Source: Clostridia bacterium (lineage in GTDB: Bacteria; Bacillota; Clostridia; UMGS1810). Taken from it: 29,991 nucleotides of DNA. The notes beneath the pieces were generated by a model, which saw nothing but the letters and a program-made list of their open reading frames with translations, was not told the DNA's origin and ran no database searches. Both the position numbers and the translations under genes were made by a program. Each line of letters opens with the position of its first letter. Within the stretch, counting starts at the first letter, position 1. This document shows positions 15,501 through 23,896 of the stretch, piece by piece. Location of the stretch: NCBI GenBank assembly GCA_016293435.1, contig JAEDEG010000028.1:1-29991 (forward strand), written 5' to 3'.

Positions 15501-16282
15501 TCGAGCTGACCGAACACTGTGAGCTTTGAGCTGTTTATAGTGTCGGAGCTTGATATGTCGGAAAGGTCAAACTTGAGAAGAATGTGGCTTGTGCTGTCTC
15601 CCAAAAATGCTCCGTTTGTTGATGCACGAAGTTCGCCGTTGTCGGCAATCACCTTACTTTTGGAGCTTCCGGCGGTTATCTGTGCATCGGCACATGTATA
15701 ATATACACGTCTTTTACCGTTAACGTAGAGTTCGAGCTCTGCTTCCACGCCATCGAACTGATGTTCTTTTGAATAGGTTACAAAGCTGCTGTTCTGATTT
15801 TCAACAGCAACAAGGCGAAATGAATTGTACCCTGCTTTCTGAATATTTTCGGGATAAACGTTTGTTGTATAATATGACTGCTGTTTGGTTGCCGTAAAAC
15901 TTCCCTGATAGAAATTGTAATATGGTCCCCAAGTAAATCCGTTTGCCAGAAGTTTTGCAAAAACCGAATTGCGGTGACCCGAATTTAATACAGAGGGTTT
16001 GTTTTGAGCAAATTTCAAAAGCTTTTCTTTGGCTAAATCGTAGTTGCCGGATTTGGCGGCGGATTCAATTTCTGAAAGACCGCTCACTCCGTTATAGTTG
16101 AGCTTTGGCTCAATGCTCCACGATGAACCGTTCCACTTTCCGAAGAAAGCTTCATCGGAAGTGTGCATAGGATCGAATTTGATGGTATCAAAAGCCGCAG
16201 CTCTCGCTTTTTGCGGAAATGCTGTTGGGGTAATACCTGTGAATAAAAGCATTATTGCAAATAAAAGAGATACGTGTTTCAT
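12509..16282 (-). CDS. Secreted heparinase II/III-family polysaccharide lyase, not SLH-anchored
   Basis: A 1257-residue secreted enzyme. Residues 1-29 are a signal peptide ending near ARA. The next 900 or so residues match the heparinase II/III-type lyases. An early DNRLRE-like module (about 175-290) carries FLGDSTSHILLKFDLSD. An alpha-barrel segment follows with EANWVQNEMTRLY and GSYIEG. The beta-sandwich contains H597 in GGWHSNGDDNH and IGHNTVEIDGTSQ, a family hallmark. A C-terminal jelly-roll module (about 968-1165) has SYSLWLDDKLV, followed by a small beta domain. It would cleave a uronic-acid-containing polysaccharide by beta-elimination; the exact polymer is unknown. It is a paralog of the 1986-residue enzyme two genes upstream but lacks its Ig-like and SLH parts, so it is probably released. 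AAGGAGC precedes the ATG. Confidence 0.85.
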   Translation of the reverse strand: MKHVSLLFAIMLLFTGITPTAFPQKARAAAFDTIKFDPMHTSDEAFFGKWNGSSWSIEPKLNYNGVSGLSEIESAAKSGNYDLAKEKLLKFAQNKPSVLNSGHRNSVFAKLLANGFTWGPYYNFYQGSFTATKQQSYYTTNVYPENIQKAGYNSFRLVAVENQNSSFVTYSKEHQFDGVEAELELYVNGKRRVYYTCADAQITAGSSKSKVIADNGELRASTNGAFLGDSTSHILLKFDLSDISSSDTINSSKLTVFGQLESGSATSQTIFVMREPDSSWSETSVTWSSILGMYYNYNGLSEGITWERPGGDDIEYLYQLCRFNPWPALAYEYVATGNELYAKTAISIMLDFINDKGKAGNVQGQYPRTLDTSERFLKWIETFPALSKSSYMTPDAITAIYKHIYDMGHSFTLNRASEANWVQNEMTRLYNYSGTMSELTESALWKETAQNELSSLYTKNNFPDGSYIEGCSSYNVGAMNQFIQFKESMPNGDIGKANDEMMLKSAYYNRLMFTPDGRSLQWGDSDLGEPSYSEMFPQIYKWYGDEEFLYIDSFGKKGKKPDWTSKVYYDNRTATMRSSWDRDALFMFTNVRGGGWHSNGDDNHVFVSAYGRPLLTDTGIMSYTGGSDEKNYAVATIGHNTVEIDGTSQVNCHFNPSDYEYPGTIHEWKSDKNYDFISQTAMTNRVKTTFSGTNTIEHKRSILFVKPYGFIVSDFMKPYSSIISSSHEYKQLWHMLPEANLSASDGIIKSNFASGANVLVASVDTDASTATGDGWFDYSYNQISKIKHGYFYKKQKGNTTFDTVIMPSKNDANATLTTERISLDVATTTATALKYTSVADGKTNTGYYYLSYENTPSVRSFGEFQTDAELAFVNTDANGKIDMIILKGGTFVSKNGTKLVDANKKVDSVSLTVSGTNVYAVTESDAQMAFSIPGVTDSYDNSVSFTNSFEKHNIEKSSPLRSLPHRDEDYNDGKLNTTGYEIQTTDAGTLSESDSYLHLTRTSDSGRIANCHYIDGAWGVTGNTFASLKIKKNRATAECEIRFLPANTVYLKWGSDSKLYGMYRASDEESECTEWKYICDIPELQKEFYIHLNTDTKTYSLWLDDKLVLADAFTKTPECTNFVYAGVFCDSGSIGDVVSIDYIKGGTSNPRFIPINLAVNISPDNLSATFNCKCVDDADAGNIRCYIALYNHKNKLVFVACDTVSNAIAHSSLAGYGSVTISENISDIRDEITSYKAFVWKDNNITPLCAGVCDIIE

Positions 16283-16339
16283 ATAAAGCTCCTTTCAAAT
16301 TCTGATTTAATGGTGAGATGAAAATTGGCTGAAGCGAAA

Positions 16340-16493
16340 GCCTCTCCCTGTGTAAGGGGAGGTGGATTTGCCGTAAGGCAAAGACGGAGGGGTTGTAGCA
16401 AACCATACTAATTGCAGTATTTGTAGCTGTTGATAGTTACCTAACAACCCCTCAGTCTGCTAACGCAGACAGCTCCCCTTACACAGTGGAGCC
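16340..16493. mobile_element. MITE-like inverted-repeat element
   Basis: A 154-bp non-coding element with imperfect terminal inverted arms, 16340-16397 and 16440-16493. When the right arm is reversed the two share CTGTGTAAGGGGAG and GAGGGGTTGT. Each arm holds its own small hairpin: TTTGCC-GTAA-GGCAAA on the left and GTCTGC-GTTA-GCAGAC on the right. The different hairpins at equal positions suggest compensatory change, so the RNA or cruciform shape is kept. No transposase is nearby and I found no clear target duplication. Confidence 0.7.
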
Positions 16494-16543
16494 GTTCACT
16501 CTTGCGTAATTTTGCACTAAGCATCAGCTCAATAAATCAGCAT

Positions 16544-17710
16544 TTATTTGTATTCAACCATTTTAAGCACATCATCAAACTTCATTCTCATAACACCCAT
16601 ACATTCATCTGCCGCACCATAGGACAAAAGAAGCTCATCACCGATTTTGAGCATACCGTCAACAAAAACGCATGGAATGGTAAATGTGCCCGGCATTTCC
16701 CAATCTTCTGCCACTCTTATCATAGGTTTGCCGGAGCGGAAAGCAATTTCGGGATAGGAGTTATCTTTGTTACGAATGAGCATAAAGTTTTGGGTGTAGC
16801 CTACTTCGTCATTTTGTTTGCCGTGATAGCAAAGAAGCCAGGTTTCATCATCGAGTTTTAAAAGGGGTGAGCTTGCTCCGATGCGGTTATCTTCCCATTC
16901 GTATTGAGGAGTTGCAAATAGCTGACGTTTGAGATCATATTTTGCAAAATCTTCAAAATTCTTTGCAGAGCAAATTACCATTGAGGGCTTATGCTCGGTG
17001 AATTGAGGGTTGAGGTTGGGAGTTACGGGACGTTCAAGCATTACATAACGCATTTCGCCCTCTATCATCATCTTTTCGGGAAAAAGAATAACATCACGGT
17101 TCTGACCGAAATCGGGATTGGTGAGGTTGGTTATGTAGGAAAACGCATTATCATAATCACCATTTTCGAGGGCATCAAGGTCTACCTTATAAAGAACGGT
17201 GACAGTGACGTTTTCGGTTGCCGCAAGTCCGAAAGGATGCTCGCCTTTTATCCATTCGGGGCAGCACTGCACCGGATCGTCAACTTCCCAATATGGCCCG
17301 GGTGGAAACATACGGCACGCCGCTGTCAGATAACACTCCCCCTCCACATAGAAAAGACGAGGATCTTCTATGCATCCGTTGGCATAATTAACAATTTTTT
17401 CGCCTTTGCTATTGGTTATGTACATACCGTCAATTGTATATTCATTGGCAGGCACAAGGCAGGGCTTTGTGGTGTCAAACTGCCATGTATGACCGCCGTC
17501 GGTGCTCTTTCCATAGCCAAGGCATATGGGATACGGGTCGATGTCGGAGTTTCGTTTGTCGGTAACCCCCGTGCCTGTGGCACGGAAAATCATATGGATA
17601 ACACCGTCACGCTCAATCATTGCAGGGTTGAGCACCATGGTGTCCATCCACGGAATGTCCTTATTTTTTTCGAGAATTTTTGTTCTTTTAATATTAATTT
17701 TGAAACTCAT
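16544..17710 (-). CDS. GH130-like beta-mannoside phosphorylase/hydrolase
   Basis: A 388-residue enzyme with no signal peptide, so cytoplasmic. The five-bladed beta-propeller pattern is visible from repeated phrases such as LNPAMIERDGVIHMIFRATG, ICLGYGKSTDGGHTW and LLCYHGKQND. The GH130-type signature EDPRL occurs at E115-R118 (GCIEDPRLFYVEGECYLT). GH130 members mostly phosphorolyse beta-1,4-mannosides, including mannosyl-GlcNAc, to sugar 1-phosphate; some hydrolyse. A GH43/GH32-like propeller is the alternative. AAAGGA lies upstream of the ATG. A terminator for the upstream lyase gene sits between them, so this gene may have its own promoter or rely on read-through. With the GH20-like enzyme it suggests intracellular breakdown of hexosamine-containing oligosaccharides. 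Confidence 0.75.
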   Translation of the reverse strand: MSFKINIKRTKILEKNKDIPWMDTMVLNPAMIERDGVIHMIFRATGTGVTDKRNSDIDPYPICLGYGKSTDGGHTWQFDTTKPCLVPANEYTIDGMYITNSKGEKIVNYANGCIEDPRLFYVEGECYLTAACRMFPPGPYWEVDDPVQCCPEWIKGEHPFGLAATENVTVTVLYKVDLDALENGDYDNAFSYITNLTNPDFGQNRDVILFPEKMMIEGEMRYVMLERPVTPNLNPQFTEHKPSMVICSAKNFEDFAKYDLKRQLFATPQYEWEDNRIGASSPLLKLDDETWLLCYHGKQNDEVGYTQNFMLIRNKDNSYPEIAFRSGKPMIRVAEDWEMPGTFTIPCVFVDGMLKIGDELLLSYGAADECMGVMRMKFDDVLKMVEYK

Positions 17711-17741
17711 ATATGTAATTTCCTTTCACTTGTAGGGAACG

Positions 17742-17762
17742 GTTCCAAACCGTTCCGTTTGT
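17742..17762. repeat. Short perfect inverted repeat before the GH130-like gene
   Basis: GGAACGGTT and AACCGTTCC face each other around CCA, in the 5' untranslated region of the GH130-like gene, about 35 bp before its ATG. A degenerate further copy (AACGGTTTAGAAGCGTTCC) is at 17773-17792. It could be an operator or an RNA hairpin. Confidence 0.5.
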
Positions 17763-17823
17763 ATATGGCAAGTAACGGTTTAGAAGCGTTCCATACCACT
17801 GATAAAATTATATTTCAGTTCCA

Positions 17824-17851
17824 AAAAGGACAAATCACGTTTGTCCCCTTT
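17824..17851 (-). terminator. Rho-independent terminator of the SLH-anchored lyase gene
   Basis: On the minus strand, GGACAAA-CGTGA-TTTGTCC is followed immediately by TTTTT. It lies about 55 bp after the stop codon at 17905. Confidence 0.8.
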
Positions 17852-17853
17852 GG

Positions 17854-17885
17854 AACCGAAGCGAACAAAATGTTCGCATTCGGTT
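17854..17885. repeat. Second hairpin after the SLH-anchored lyase gene
   Basis: AACCGAA-GCGAACA (17854-17867) and TGTTCGC-A-TTCGGTT (17871-17885) pair with one bulged base and an AAA loop. It stands between the stop codon and the terminator, so it may protect the 3' end of the message. Confidence 0.55.
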
Positions 17886-17904
17886 AATTTTATGACAAGC
17901 TGTA

Positions 17905-20900
17905 TTATTGCAAAAATCTGTATATTACCATAGCGGATTCGGCTCTGGTGAGGTTGTTTTTGGGATTGAAGGCTCCCATATCATCACCTTTTAAAAGTTC
18001 AAGATATGTTGCTTTTGCAACATAATCAACAGCCCAGTCGCTAACGGAATCCGTGTCGGTAAACTGCAGAGCAAAGTCATCAGGGAGGTCAATATTTTTG
18101 CCAAGCTCTGCTGCACCAACAATGATTTTTGCCATTTCTTCTCTTGTGATGCTGTCGTTTGGTCTGAAGTTGGTATCTTTTGATATAAGACTAAGCGAGA
18201 GAGCAGTTTCTATAGAATCTGCATACCATTCACCTGATACAACATCTTCAAAAGAAGAATTGTATGACACATTTTCTCTTCCAAGGCTGCGGACAATGAG
18301 ACTTACAAATTCGGCTCTTGTTACTTTTTCATCGGGAGCATAAACATTCTGTGCTCTGCCGTTTACTATGCCCTTGGCATAAAGAGTCTCAATTGCTTCT
18401 TTTGCCCAGTGAGAAGATGCAACATCTGCAAAGTTTCCGCTCTGTGAAGGAGTGATTGAACCACCCGGCACAACAGCACCCGAACCCGAGCCAGAACCGC
18501 CTGCTCCGCCTGATGAACCTGAACCGCCGTTTCCACCGGAGGGTTTGTCGTCTTTATCGTCTTTGTCATCCTTGTCATCTTTATCGGATGAACCTCCGGT
18601 GAGATTGCCGCCGTTATTGTTATCTGACGGAGTTTCAACCTTGCCGTCTTTGTCAATCACGATGTAGCCGTCTTTTGTTTCAAATGCCACTCTTACGCCG
18701 TTTACGCTAAGAGTTGCAAAATCCAGTGAATCGGATATTTTAACATCGGTTATGTCTTCTTCGCCCGTGTAGATTTCAAGCTCTGTTCCCTGCATTGCAA
18801 GAGAAATGTCCGATACAGTGCGGTCGAATTTGACAAGATACTCACTACCGTTTTTGATATAGGATGCATCCTTCATTGCAACAATATTGATGTTGCCATC
18901 AGTATTTTCGTTAACAAATGCCATCTGACCGTTTGAAGTGTATTTGCCAAAGGTGCGAACCTGTGTCGGGTTTTCTTCATAAGAAAGATAATAATAACCC
19001 GTGTTTGTTGCACCATCTGCTTTTGACACAAGCTTCAGCGCGGTTGCAACATTTGAGCTGACACCAATGTTTAATCTTTCGGTTTCGAGTGTTGCGTTTG
19101 TATCGTTACGGCTCGGAGCAATAACGGAGTCGAATGTTGTATCGCCTGCCTGCTTTTTGTAGAAATAGCCATGTTTGATTTCGGATATTTCATTGTAGCT
19201 GTAGTCAAACCAACCATCACCTGTTTCGGTCTTAACATCGTCGACTGATGCAACAATGACATTTGCCCCCGATTCAAAGTTTGATTTAACAATGTCGGTT
19301 CCATCATCTACCGAAAGCTTTGCTTCGGGGAGCATGTGCCAGAGCTGCTTGTATGTGTTATCGACTTCTTTGTTGTGAGGTGACATAAAGTCGGAAACAA
19401 TAAAGTAATACGGTTTTACAAAAAGAATGGTACGGGTGTGGTCTGCATCTTCATTGGTGATTGCAGTCTGGGAAATGAAGTCGATATTCTTTCCTGTTAC
19501 CCAGTCATTAATCGTGCCGATGTATTCTGTGGTGCCCATCGACGGATTAAAGTGAGGATTCTTCTGTGATGTGCCGTTAATCTCAACAGTATTGTGACCG
19601 ATTGTAGCAACAGCATAGTTCTTTTCGGGTGTTGCACCGGTGTATGACATAATACCCGAGTCTGTGAGAAGAGGTCTGCCATAGGCTTGAACATACACAT
19701 GGTTATCGTCACCGTTGGAGTGCCAACCGCCGCCGCGAACATTGGTGAACATAAAGAGTGCATCACGGCTCCATGAAGAACGCATGGTTGTGGTACCGTT
19801 GTCGAAAAAGGCTTTTGATGTCCATTTGGGTTCTGTACCGCTCTGACCATAGGTGGTGATATATTCATATTCCTTGTCGCCATACCATTCATAAATCTCG
19901 GGCCACATAACGTCTTCCGTGGGATTTCCGAGACCTGCATCGCCCCACTGGAATTCTCTGCCGTCGGGAGATACCATTAAACGATTATAATATGCAACTT
20001 TTTGAAGCATTTCATCATAGGCTGTACCAACATCAACGCCTCTTGATTCGGCAAGCTTTTTGAAGTTAACAAACTGGTTCATGGCATTGTGGTTATACCC
20101 TTGAGTACCTTCAATATATGAGCCGTCTGAGAAGTTGTTGTTATATATCATAGGAATGAGGTCGCCCTCTGCCATCTGTTTCCACTGTGTACTTTCGGTG
20201 AATTCCGAGAGCCACGCAGAATATTTGTAGAGACGAGTCATTTCGTTCTGTGCCCAGTTTGCCTCGGTGGAGCGGTTTTCCATAAAGGAATGAGCCATAT
20301 CCCACATATGCTTGTAGATAGCAGTTATGGCATCGGGAGTCATATAGTCGGAATATGATAGGTTTACCAGACACACGCCACAGGCTTCGAGACGTTCTGC
20401 GGTGTCGAGTGTACGGGGATATTGTCCTCTCGGTCCGTTGCCATCATAATTTCCCCAACTTCCTTTTTTGAGAATGAAATCTTCCATAAAGCGAATTGCA
20501 CCGTAGGCATATTTTTCATCACGGGTAGCAACATAACAATTTGTGAGAGGGGTCAAACCATAAAATCTTGCATTCTGATAGCGAACTTCGATGTCATCAC
20601 CGGGGATTCTGTCCCATGTGTAGCCGTCGGTGCCGTTGAAGTTGTAGTAGAATCCCAAAAGGTCATTCCACGCAACACTTCCCTCTTTCCATGTGGAGTC
20701 GTTTTGTTTTACAACAAGCACTCTCTTGGATGATGTTTCGCCGTCTTTTACTCTTGCATTAACAACAAGACGTGCATCGGTGAGGATATCGGTGTCGGAA
20801 AGTCCTGCAAAGTCAAATTTCAGGAGAATTTGTGCTGTATCATCACCCAAAAATTCACCAAATGTTTTGGCATACAAAACATTTTCATTGGTATCGCCGA

Positions 20901-23865
20901 TGGTTTTGTAGATACCAGCGCGGATTGTTGCATCGGCTGTTGCGTAAAACTTACGCGGTTTACCGTTGACATTAACTTCAATGTATGCACCTTCACCGCC
21001 CTCTTTAGACTGAACCTCAAGTGTGCTTGATTCGTTATACCAAGCCATAAGCTTTAAGGTGTTGGTGCCACCGGGAATTATTGGAGCTGTGGTAATTTCG
21101 GCAATATATGTTTGCCAGTCGTCACCTGTAGCTGTAAACTCACCCTGGGCAAAACCGGAATATGGCGTACCAAAGATATTATCAACCTGTGCATTGCTTC
21201 TGTAGAGTGTGGCATCAGGGACATTTGCCGAAAAAGAACCAACAGGTTCTTTACTTCTTACAAAATCAAGCAAAGCTTCTTTCGCTTTTGCATAATCACC
21301 AAGTTTTGCCGCTTCTTCAATTGCCGAAAGCTTTGAGTTGTTTGCATAATCAAACTTACCTTCAACAGTCCATGCACCATTTTCCCACTTTCCGAAAAAT
21401 TCTTCATCGGTCATATGCTGCGGGTCAACAAAGAGTGCGTCGGGAAGTACGGTTATTGCAAAATCTATGGTTTCAGAGTAGTCACCGCTCGAAACCGTCA
21501 TTGTGACGGTAACGTTTTTGGGTTCTTCATTTTCGCGACCACGGATAACTCTACCCGATGCTGTGATAACGGTTTCATCACTTGATGAAAATGTTACTTC
21601 ACTGCCGTATTTGCTTTCAAAAGCAAAATTCAAAGACTTTGTAACAGAATTGAGTGGTTCAGATGTAATTTTGCTCATATTGACTTTGATATCGGCAATA
21701 TCGGCTCCAACACGGGCTTTGTCATCATTAAATCCACACAATACCTTGAGAGGAAAGCTTTTGTATTTTGTATAATAACCATAGCTTATGGATGCTGTGA
21801 GTGTTACATCTTTATCACCGCTTAAAAGACCATCAGGACGAGTTACAACACCGTTGGTATCTATCAGTGTAGCATCGGAAGTGTACCAGGTGATAGTGCT
21901 TCCTGCATAACCGGTGACGGGAAGATTTATATTGTTTGTCACCTCTCCTGTTACCGCTTCGTCAGATAATACAAGCGGTGTAAGCCAGTTATAATCATAA
22001 TCAAGGCGATCCTCCTCTAAAGGCAGAGCCTTATATATACGCAAGTTATCAATTGTGGCACCAAGCGAGATAGTATTGTCCTGATAGAAACGGAACTGCG
22101 AAAGACTGGTTACCGTGAGACCATCACGAGCATATCTGTCTTTTACCACAAGATTACCATTTTCGAAAATGGTGTAGGTGGATTTTTCTGTGTCAAAAAG
22201 GAAAGTAAAGTCAATAACTTCTTTGTCGGTTATTTCACCGATGTTAAGTCTCCACTGTGCTGCATCATCGGGATTCACTCTACCGCAATCGTTCATTTCA
22301 CCTGAGCCTGAATAACCGAAAGCACAATATGCTCCTCCGCCATTCATACGGATGTTATATCCACCATCCTCGGGTGTCATTGTAGCGGTAAAATCGAGAC
22401 CGATAAGACCCGTGTATGCCTTATCAAAAGAATATACCATGTCTGTTGTTCCGGTGTTGGTGGGACGATAGAAGTTCATAACACCGTTTTCTTCATAAAT
22501 TCTGCCACTTGCCTCCGACACTGTCCATTTGTCGGATATTACGCCATCGTTGAAATCATCTTCTTCTAAAAGTTCCACCATATCAAGAGCACTTCGTTCT
22601 GCAAGAACAGTAAATTCAAACTGACGTTCAACTGTCACGTCACCTTTGGTGACCGTGGCTGTAAGAGTGGTGCTCTTGCTCCCCTCCGACTTTGACGGTC
22701 TTGTTACAACACCTTCGGACGAAATAAGACTCTCATCATCGGATTTCCATTTGATATCACTTCCGAATTCACCCTTGATGGGCAATTTAAGATTTGATGA
22801 GAGAGAACCCATTTGAGATGTGAGCTTATCACGGGTGAGAGATGCCGCATCGGCATCTGCTATGTCGATGTCATTATTCAATAATCTGAGAACCGTTATA
22901 TCAAATGTTTTGACATTGGTAATATTTTGTGCTTTTATGGTGGCGGTGAGTGTAACTGTGGGGTTGGTATCAATGCCGTCGGGACGATTTACCTTACCGC
23001 TCGTTGTAATATAATTTTCATCAGAGCTTGCCCACGTTATTTCACTACCGTTTTTGCCTGTTATGGGAAGAACGATATCGGAGATGACAACCTCTTTGCC
23101 ACCGGAAATCACATCGAGAGTGAGCCAGTCGGCATCGAGGTCAGCTTTTGCCGGCATATATACAGGCAGACCGGTCTGCACATCATCAATAGAAAATGTG
23201 TCGCCTGCGTTTCCCGACTCTGTGTAGAGACGAATTTCTTCCACCTTTGGCGGAAGAATATATTCTTCACCATTGTGTTCACCACGGCTATACACATTTT
23301 CCAAAACCGCATTACCGTTTATCCAACAGCTGAAACGGCTTTTGGGTACATTGAAACTGATGACAAATTCTGCATCACCGTCGTATGTGCCGGGGATTTC
23401 TTTAAAATCCGACTCTTCTAAGCCGCCAGATTCGTTTTGACGGTATGCGATATATATCTTTTCACCTTCCCATTTCATAACAAGGAAATTGCGAGGATAT
23501 ATAGTGAAATATGTCGGACCGTCTCCCTCTTTGGAAAGAGTGAACTTTAATAGTGCATTTTCTGTAAACGGATAGTCGCCATTGGCACGCAGGCGAAGTT
23601 CTATTTTGCCGTCTGCTCCGCTGCGGATAAGGTTTGCCTTTCCGTTTGCTTCGTTTATTGTGCCACCCTCACCCTCATACTTTGATTTGTAGAGATTGCC
23701 GGGAGCATTTGAAAAATTGCCGTCATTAAAATCATCTGTTCTGTAAACAGTCTGAAATTCGGCAGGTGCTGCCATAGTAATATTATTTGGAATAAAATAT
23801 GAGAGGAGCATGGCAGCGGTAATAAATACCGCTACCGCTGCTCTTGATATAAATTTGAATTTCAT
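17905..23865 (-). CDS. SLH-anchored multidomain heparinase II/III-family lyase
   Basis: A 1986-residue surface enzyme. Domains in order: signal peptide (1-32); jelly-roll carbohydrate-binding-like module 1 (about 40-235); two atypical bacterial Ig domains (about 245-420), each with the ITWASSDENYI or IKWKSDDESLI phrase; jelly-roll module 2 (about 430-615); two more Ig domains (about 620-810); lyase region (about 812-1700) with a DNRLRE-like insert, EANWAQNEMTRLY, GSYIEG, H1382 in GGWHSNGDDNH and IGHNTVEINGTSQ; a linker with four DDK repeats and Gly/Ser (about 1758-1805); and three SLH repeats (about 1810-1986) with TRAE/TREE motifs for binding pyruvylated wall polymer. It should cut an acidic polysaccharide by beta-elimination at the cell surface. 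Its catalytic part is clearly paralogous to the lyase at 12509-16282. The ATG lies 31 bp after the upstream gene's stop. Confidence 0.88.
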   Translation of the reverse strand: MKFKFISRAAVAVFITAAMLLSYFIPNNITMAAPAEFQTVYRTDDFNDGNFSNAPGNLYKSKYEGEGGTINEANGKANLIRSGADGKIELRLRANGDYPFTENALLKFTLSKEGDGPTYFTIYPRNFLVMKWEGEKIYIAYRQNESGGLEESDFKEIPGTYDGDAEFVISFNVPKSRFSCWINGNAVLENVYSRGEHNGEEYILPPKVEEIRLYTESGNAGDTFSIDDVQTGLPVYMPAKADLDADWLTLDVISGGKEVVISDIVLPITGKNGSEITWASSDENYITTSGKVNRPDGIDTNPTVTLTATIKAQNITNVKTFDITVLRLLNNDIDIADADAASLTRDKLTSQMGSLSSNLKLPIKGEFGSDIKWKSDDESLISSEGVVTRPSKSEGSKSTTLTATVTKGDVTVERQFEFTVLAERSALDMVELLEEDDFNDGVISDKWTVSEASGRIYEENGVMNFYRPTNTGTTDMVYSFDKAYTGLIGLDFTATMTPEDGGYNIRMNGGGAYCAFGYSGSGEMNDCGRVNPDDAAQWRLNIGEITDKEVIDFTFLFDTEKSTYTIFENGNLVVKDRYARDGLTVTSLSQFRFYQDNTISLGATIDNLRIYKALPLEEDRLDYDYNWLTPLVLSDEAVTGEVTNNINLPVTGYAGSTITWYTSDATLIDTNGVVTRPDGLLSGDKDVTLTASISYGYYTKYKSFPLKVLCGFNDDKARVGADIADIKVNMSKITSEPLNSVTKSLNFAFESKYGSEVTFSSSDETVITASGRVIRGRENEEPKNVTVTMTVSSGDYSETIDFAITVLPDALFVDPQHMTDEEFFGKWENGAWTVEGKFDYANNSKLSAIEEAAKLGDYAKAKEALLDFVRSKEPVGSFSANVPDATLYRSNAQVDNIFGTPYSGFAQGEFTATGDDWQTYIAEITTAPIIPGGTNTLKLMAWYNESSTLEVQSKEGGEGAYIEVNVNGKPRKFYATADATIRAGIYKTIGDTNENVLYAKTFGEFLGDDTAQILLKFDFAGLSDTDILTDARLVVNARVKDGETSSKRVLVVKQNDSTWKEGSVAWNDLLGFYYNFNGTDGYTWDRIPGDDIEVRYQNARFYGLTPLTNCYVATRDEKYAYGAIRFMEDFILKKGSWGNYDGNGPRGQYPRTLDTAERLEACGVCLVNLSYSDYMTPDAITAIYKHMWDMAHSFMENRSTEANWAQNEMTRLYKYSAWLSEFTESTQWKQMAEGDLIPMIYNNNFSDGSYIEGTQGYNHNAMNQFVNFKKLAESRGVDVGTAYDEMLQKVAYYNRLMVSPDGREFQWGDAGLGNPTEDVMWPEIYEWYGDKEYEYITTYGQSGTEPKWTSKAFFDNGTTTMRSSWSRDALFMFTNVRGGGWHSNGDDNHVYVQAYGRPLLTDSGIMSYTGATPEKNYAVATIGHNTVEINGTSQKNPHFNPSMGTTEYIGTINDWVTGKNIDFISQTAITNEDADHTRTILFVKPYYFIVSDFMSPHNKEVDNTYKQLWHMLPEAKLSVDDGTDIVKSNFESGANVIVASVDDVKTETGDGWFDYSYNEISEIKHGYFYKKQAGDTTFDSVIAPSRNDTNATLETERLNIGVSSNVATALKLVSKADGATNTGYYYLSYEENPTQVRTFGKYTSNGQMAFVNENTDGNINIVAMKDASYIKNGSEYLVKFDRTVSDISLAMQGTELEIYTGEEDITDVKISDSLDFATLSVNGVRVAFETKDGYIVIDKDGKVETPSDNNNGGNLTGGSSDKDDKDDKDDKDDKPSGGNGGSGSSGGAGGSGSGSGAVVPGGSITPSQSGNFADVASSHWAKEAIETLYAKGIVNGRAQNVYAPDEKVTRAEFVSLIVRSLGRENVSYNSSFEDVVSGEWYADSIETALSLSLISKDTNFRPNDSITREEMAKIIVGAAELGKNIDLPDDFALQFTDTDSVSDWAVDYVAKATYLELLKGDDMGAFNPKNNLTRAESAMVIYRFLQ
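18541..18595 (-). repeat. DDK tandem-repeat linker coding sequence
   Basis: Nine-base units coding Asp-Asp-Lys are repeated in tandem within the lyase gene, between the catalytic region and the Gly/Ser-rich segment before the SLH repeats. Synonymous GAC/GAT differences between units suggest the array is not very recent. Confidence 0.6.
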
Positions 23866-23896
23866 TGTTTTATCTTCCTTGAGTTATATTGATTTA

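Noticed and set aside
17807..17833. Promoter for the GH130-like gene (TTGTCC, TATAAT on the minus strand)
   Set aside because: The spacer is only 15 bp, the -35 match is poor and it lies in the terminator stem; too weak to list as a feature.
16991..17887. 298-codon plus-strand open frame opposite the GH130-like gene
   Set aside because: It is antisense to a gene with a clear family signature and runs through a terminator hairpin; its composition (many His, Ile, Phe, Cys) is that of a reverse shadow.
18541..18595. CRISPR-like tandem repeat
   Set aside because: The repeats are 9-bp in-frame DDK codons within a surface protein linker, with no spacers or cas genes.
22927..23421. 164-codon plus-strand open frame inside the SLH-anchored lyase gene
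   Set aside because: It is an antisense shadow of the Ig-like and jelly-roll region, without start signals.
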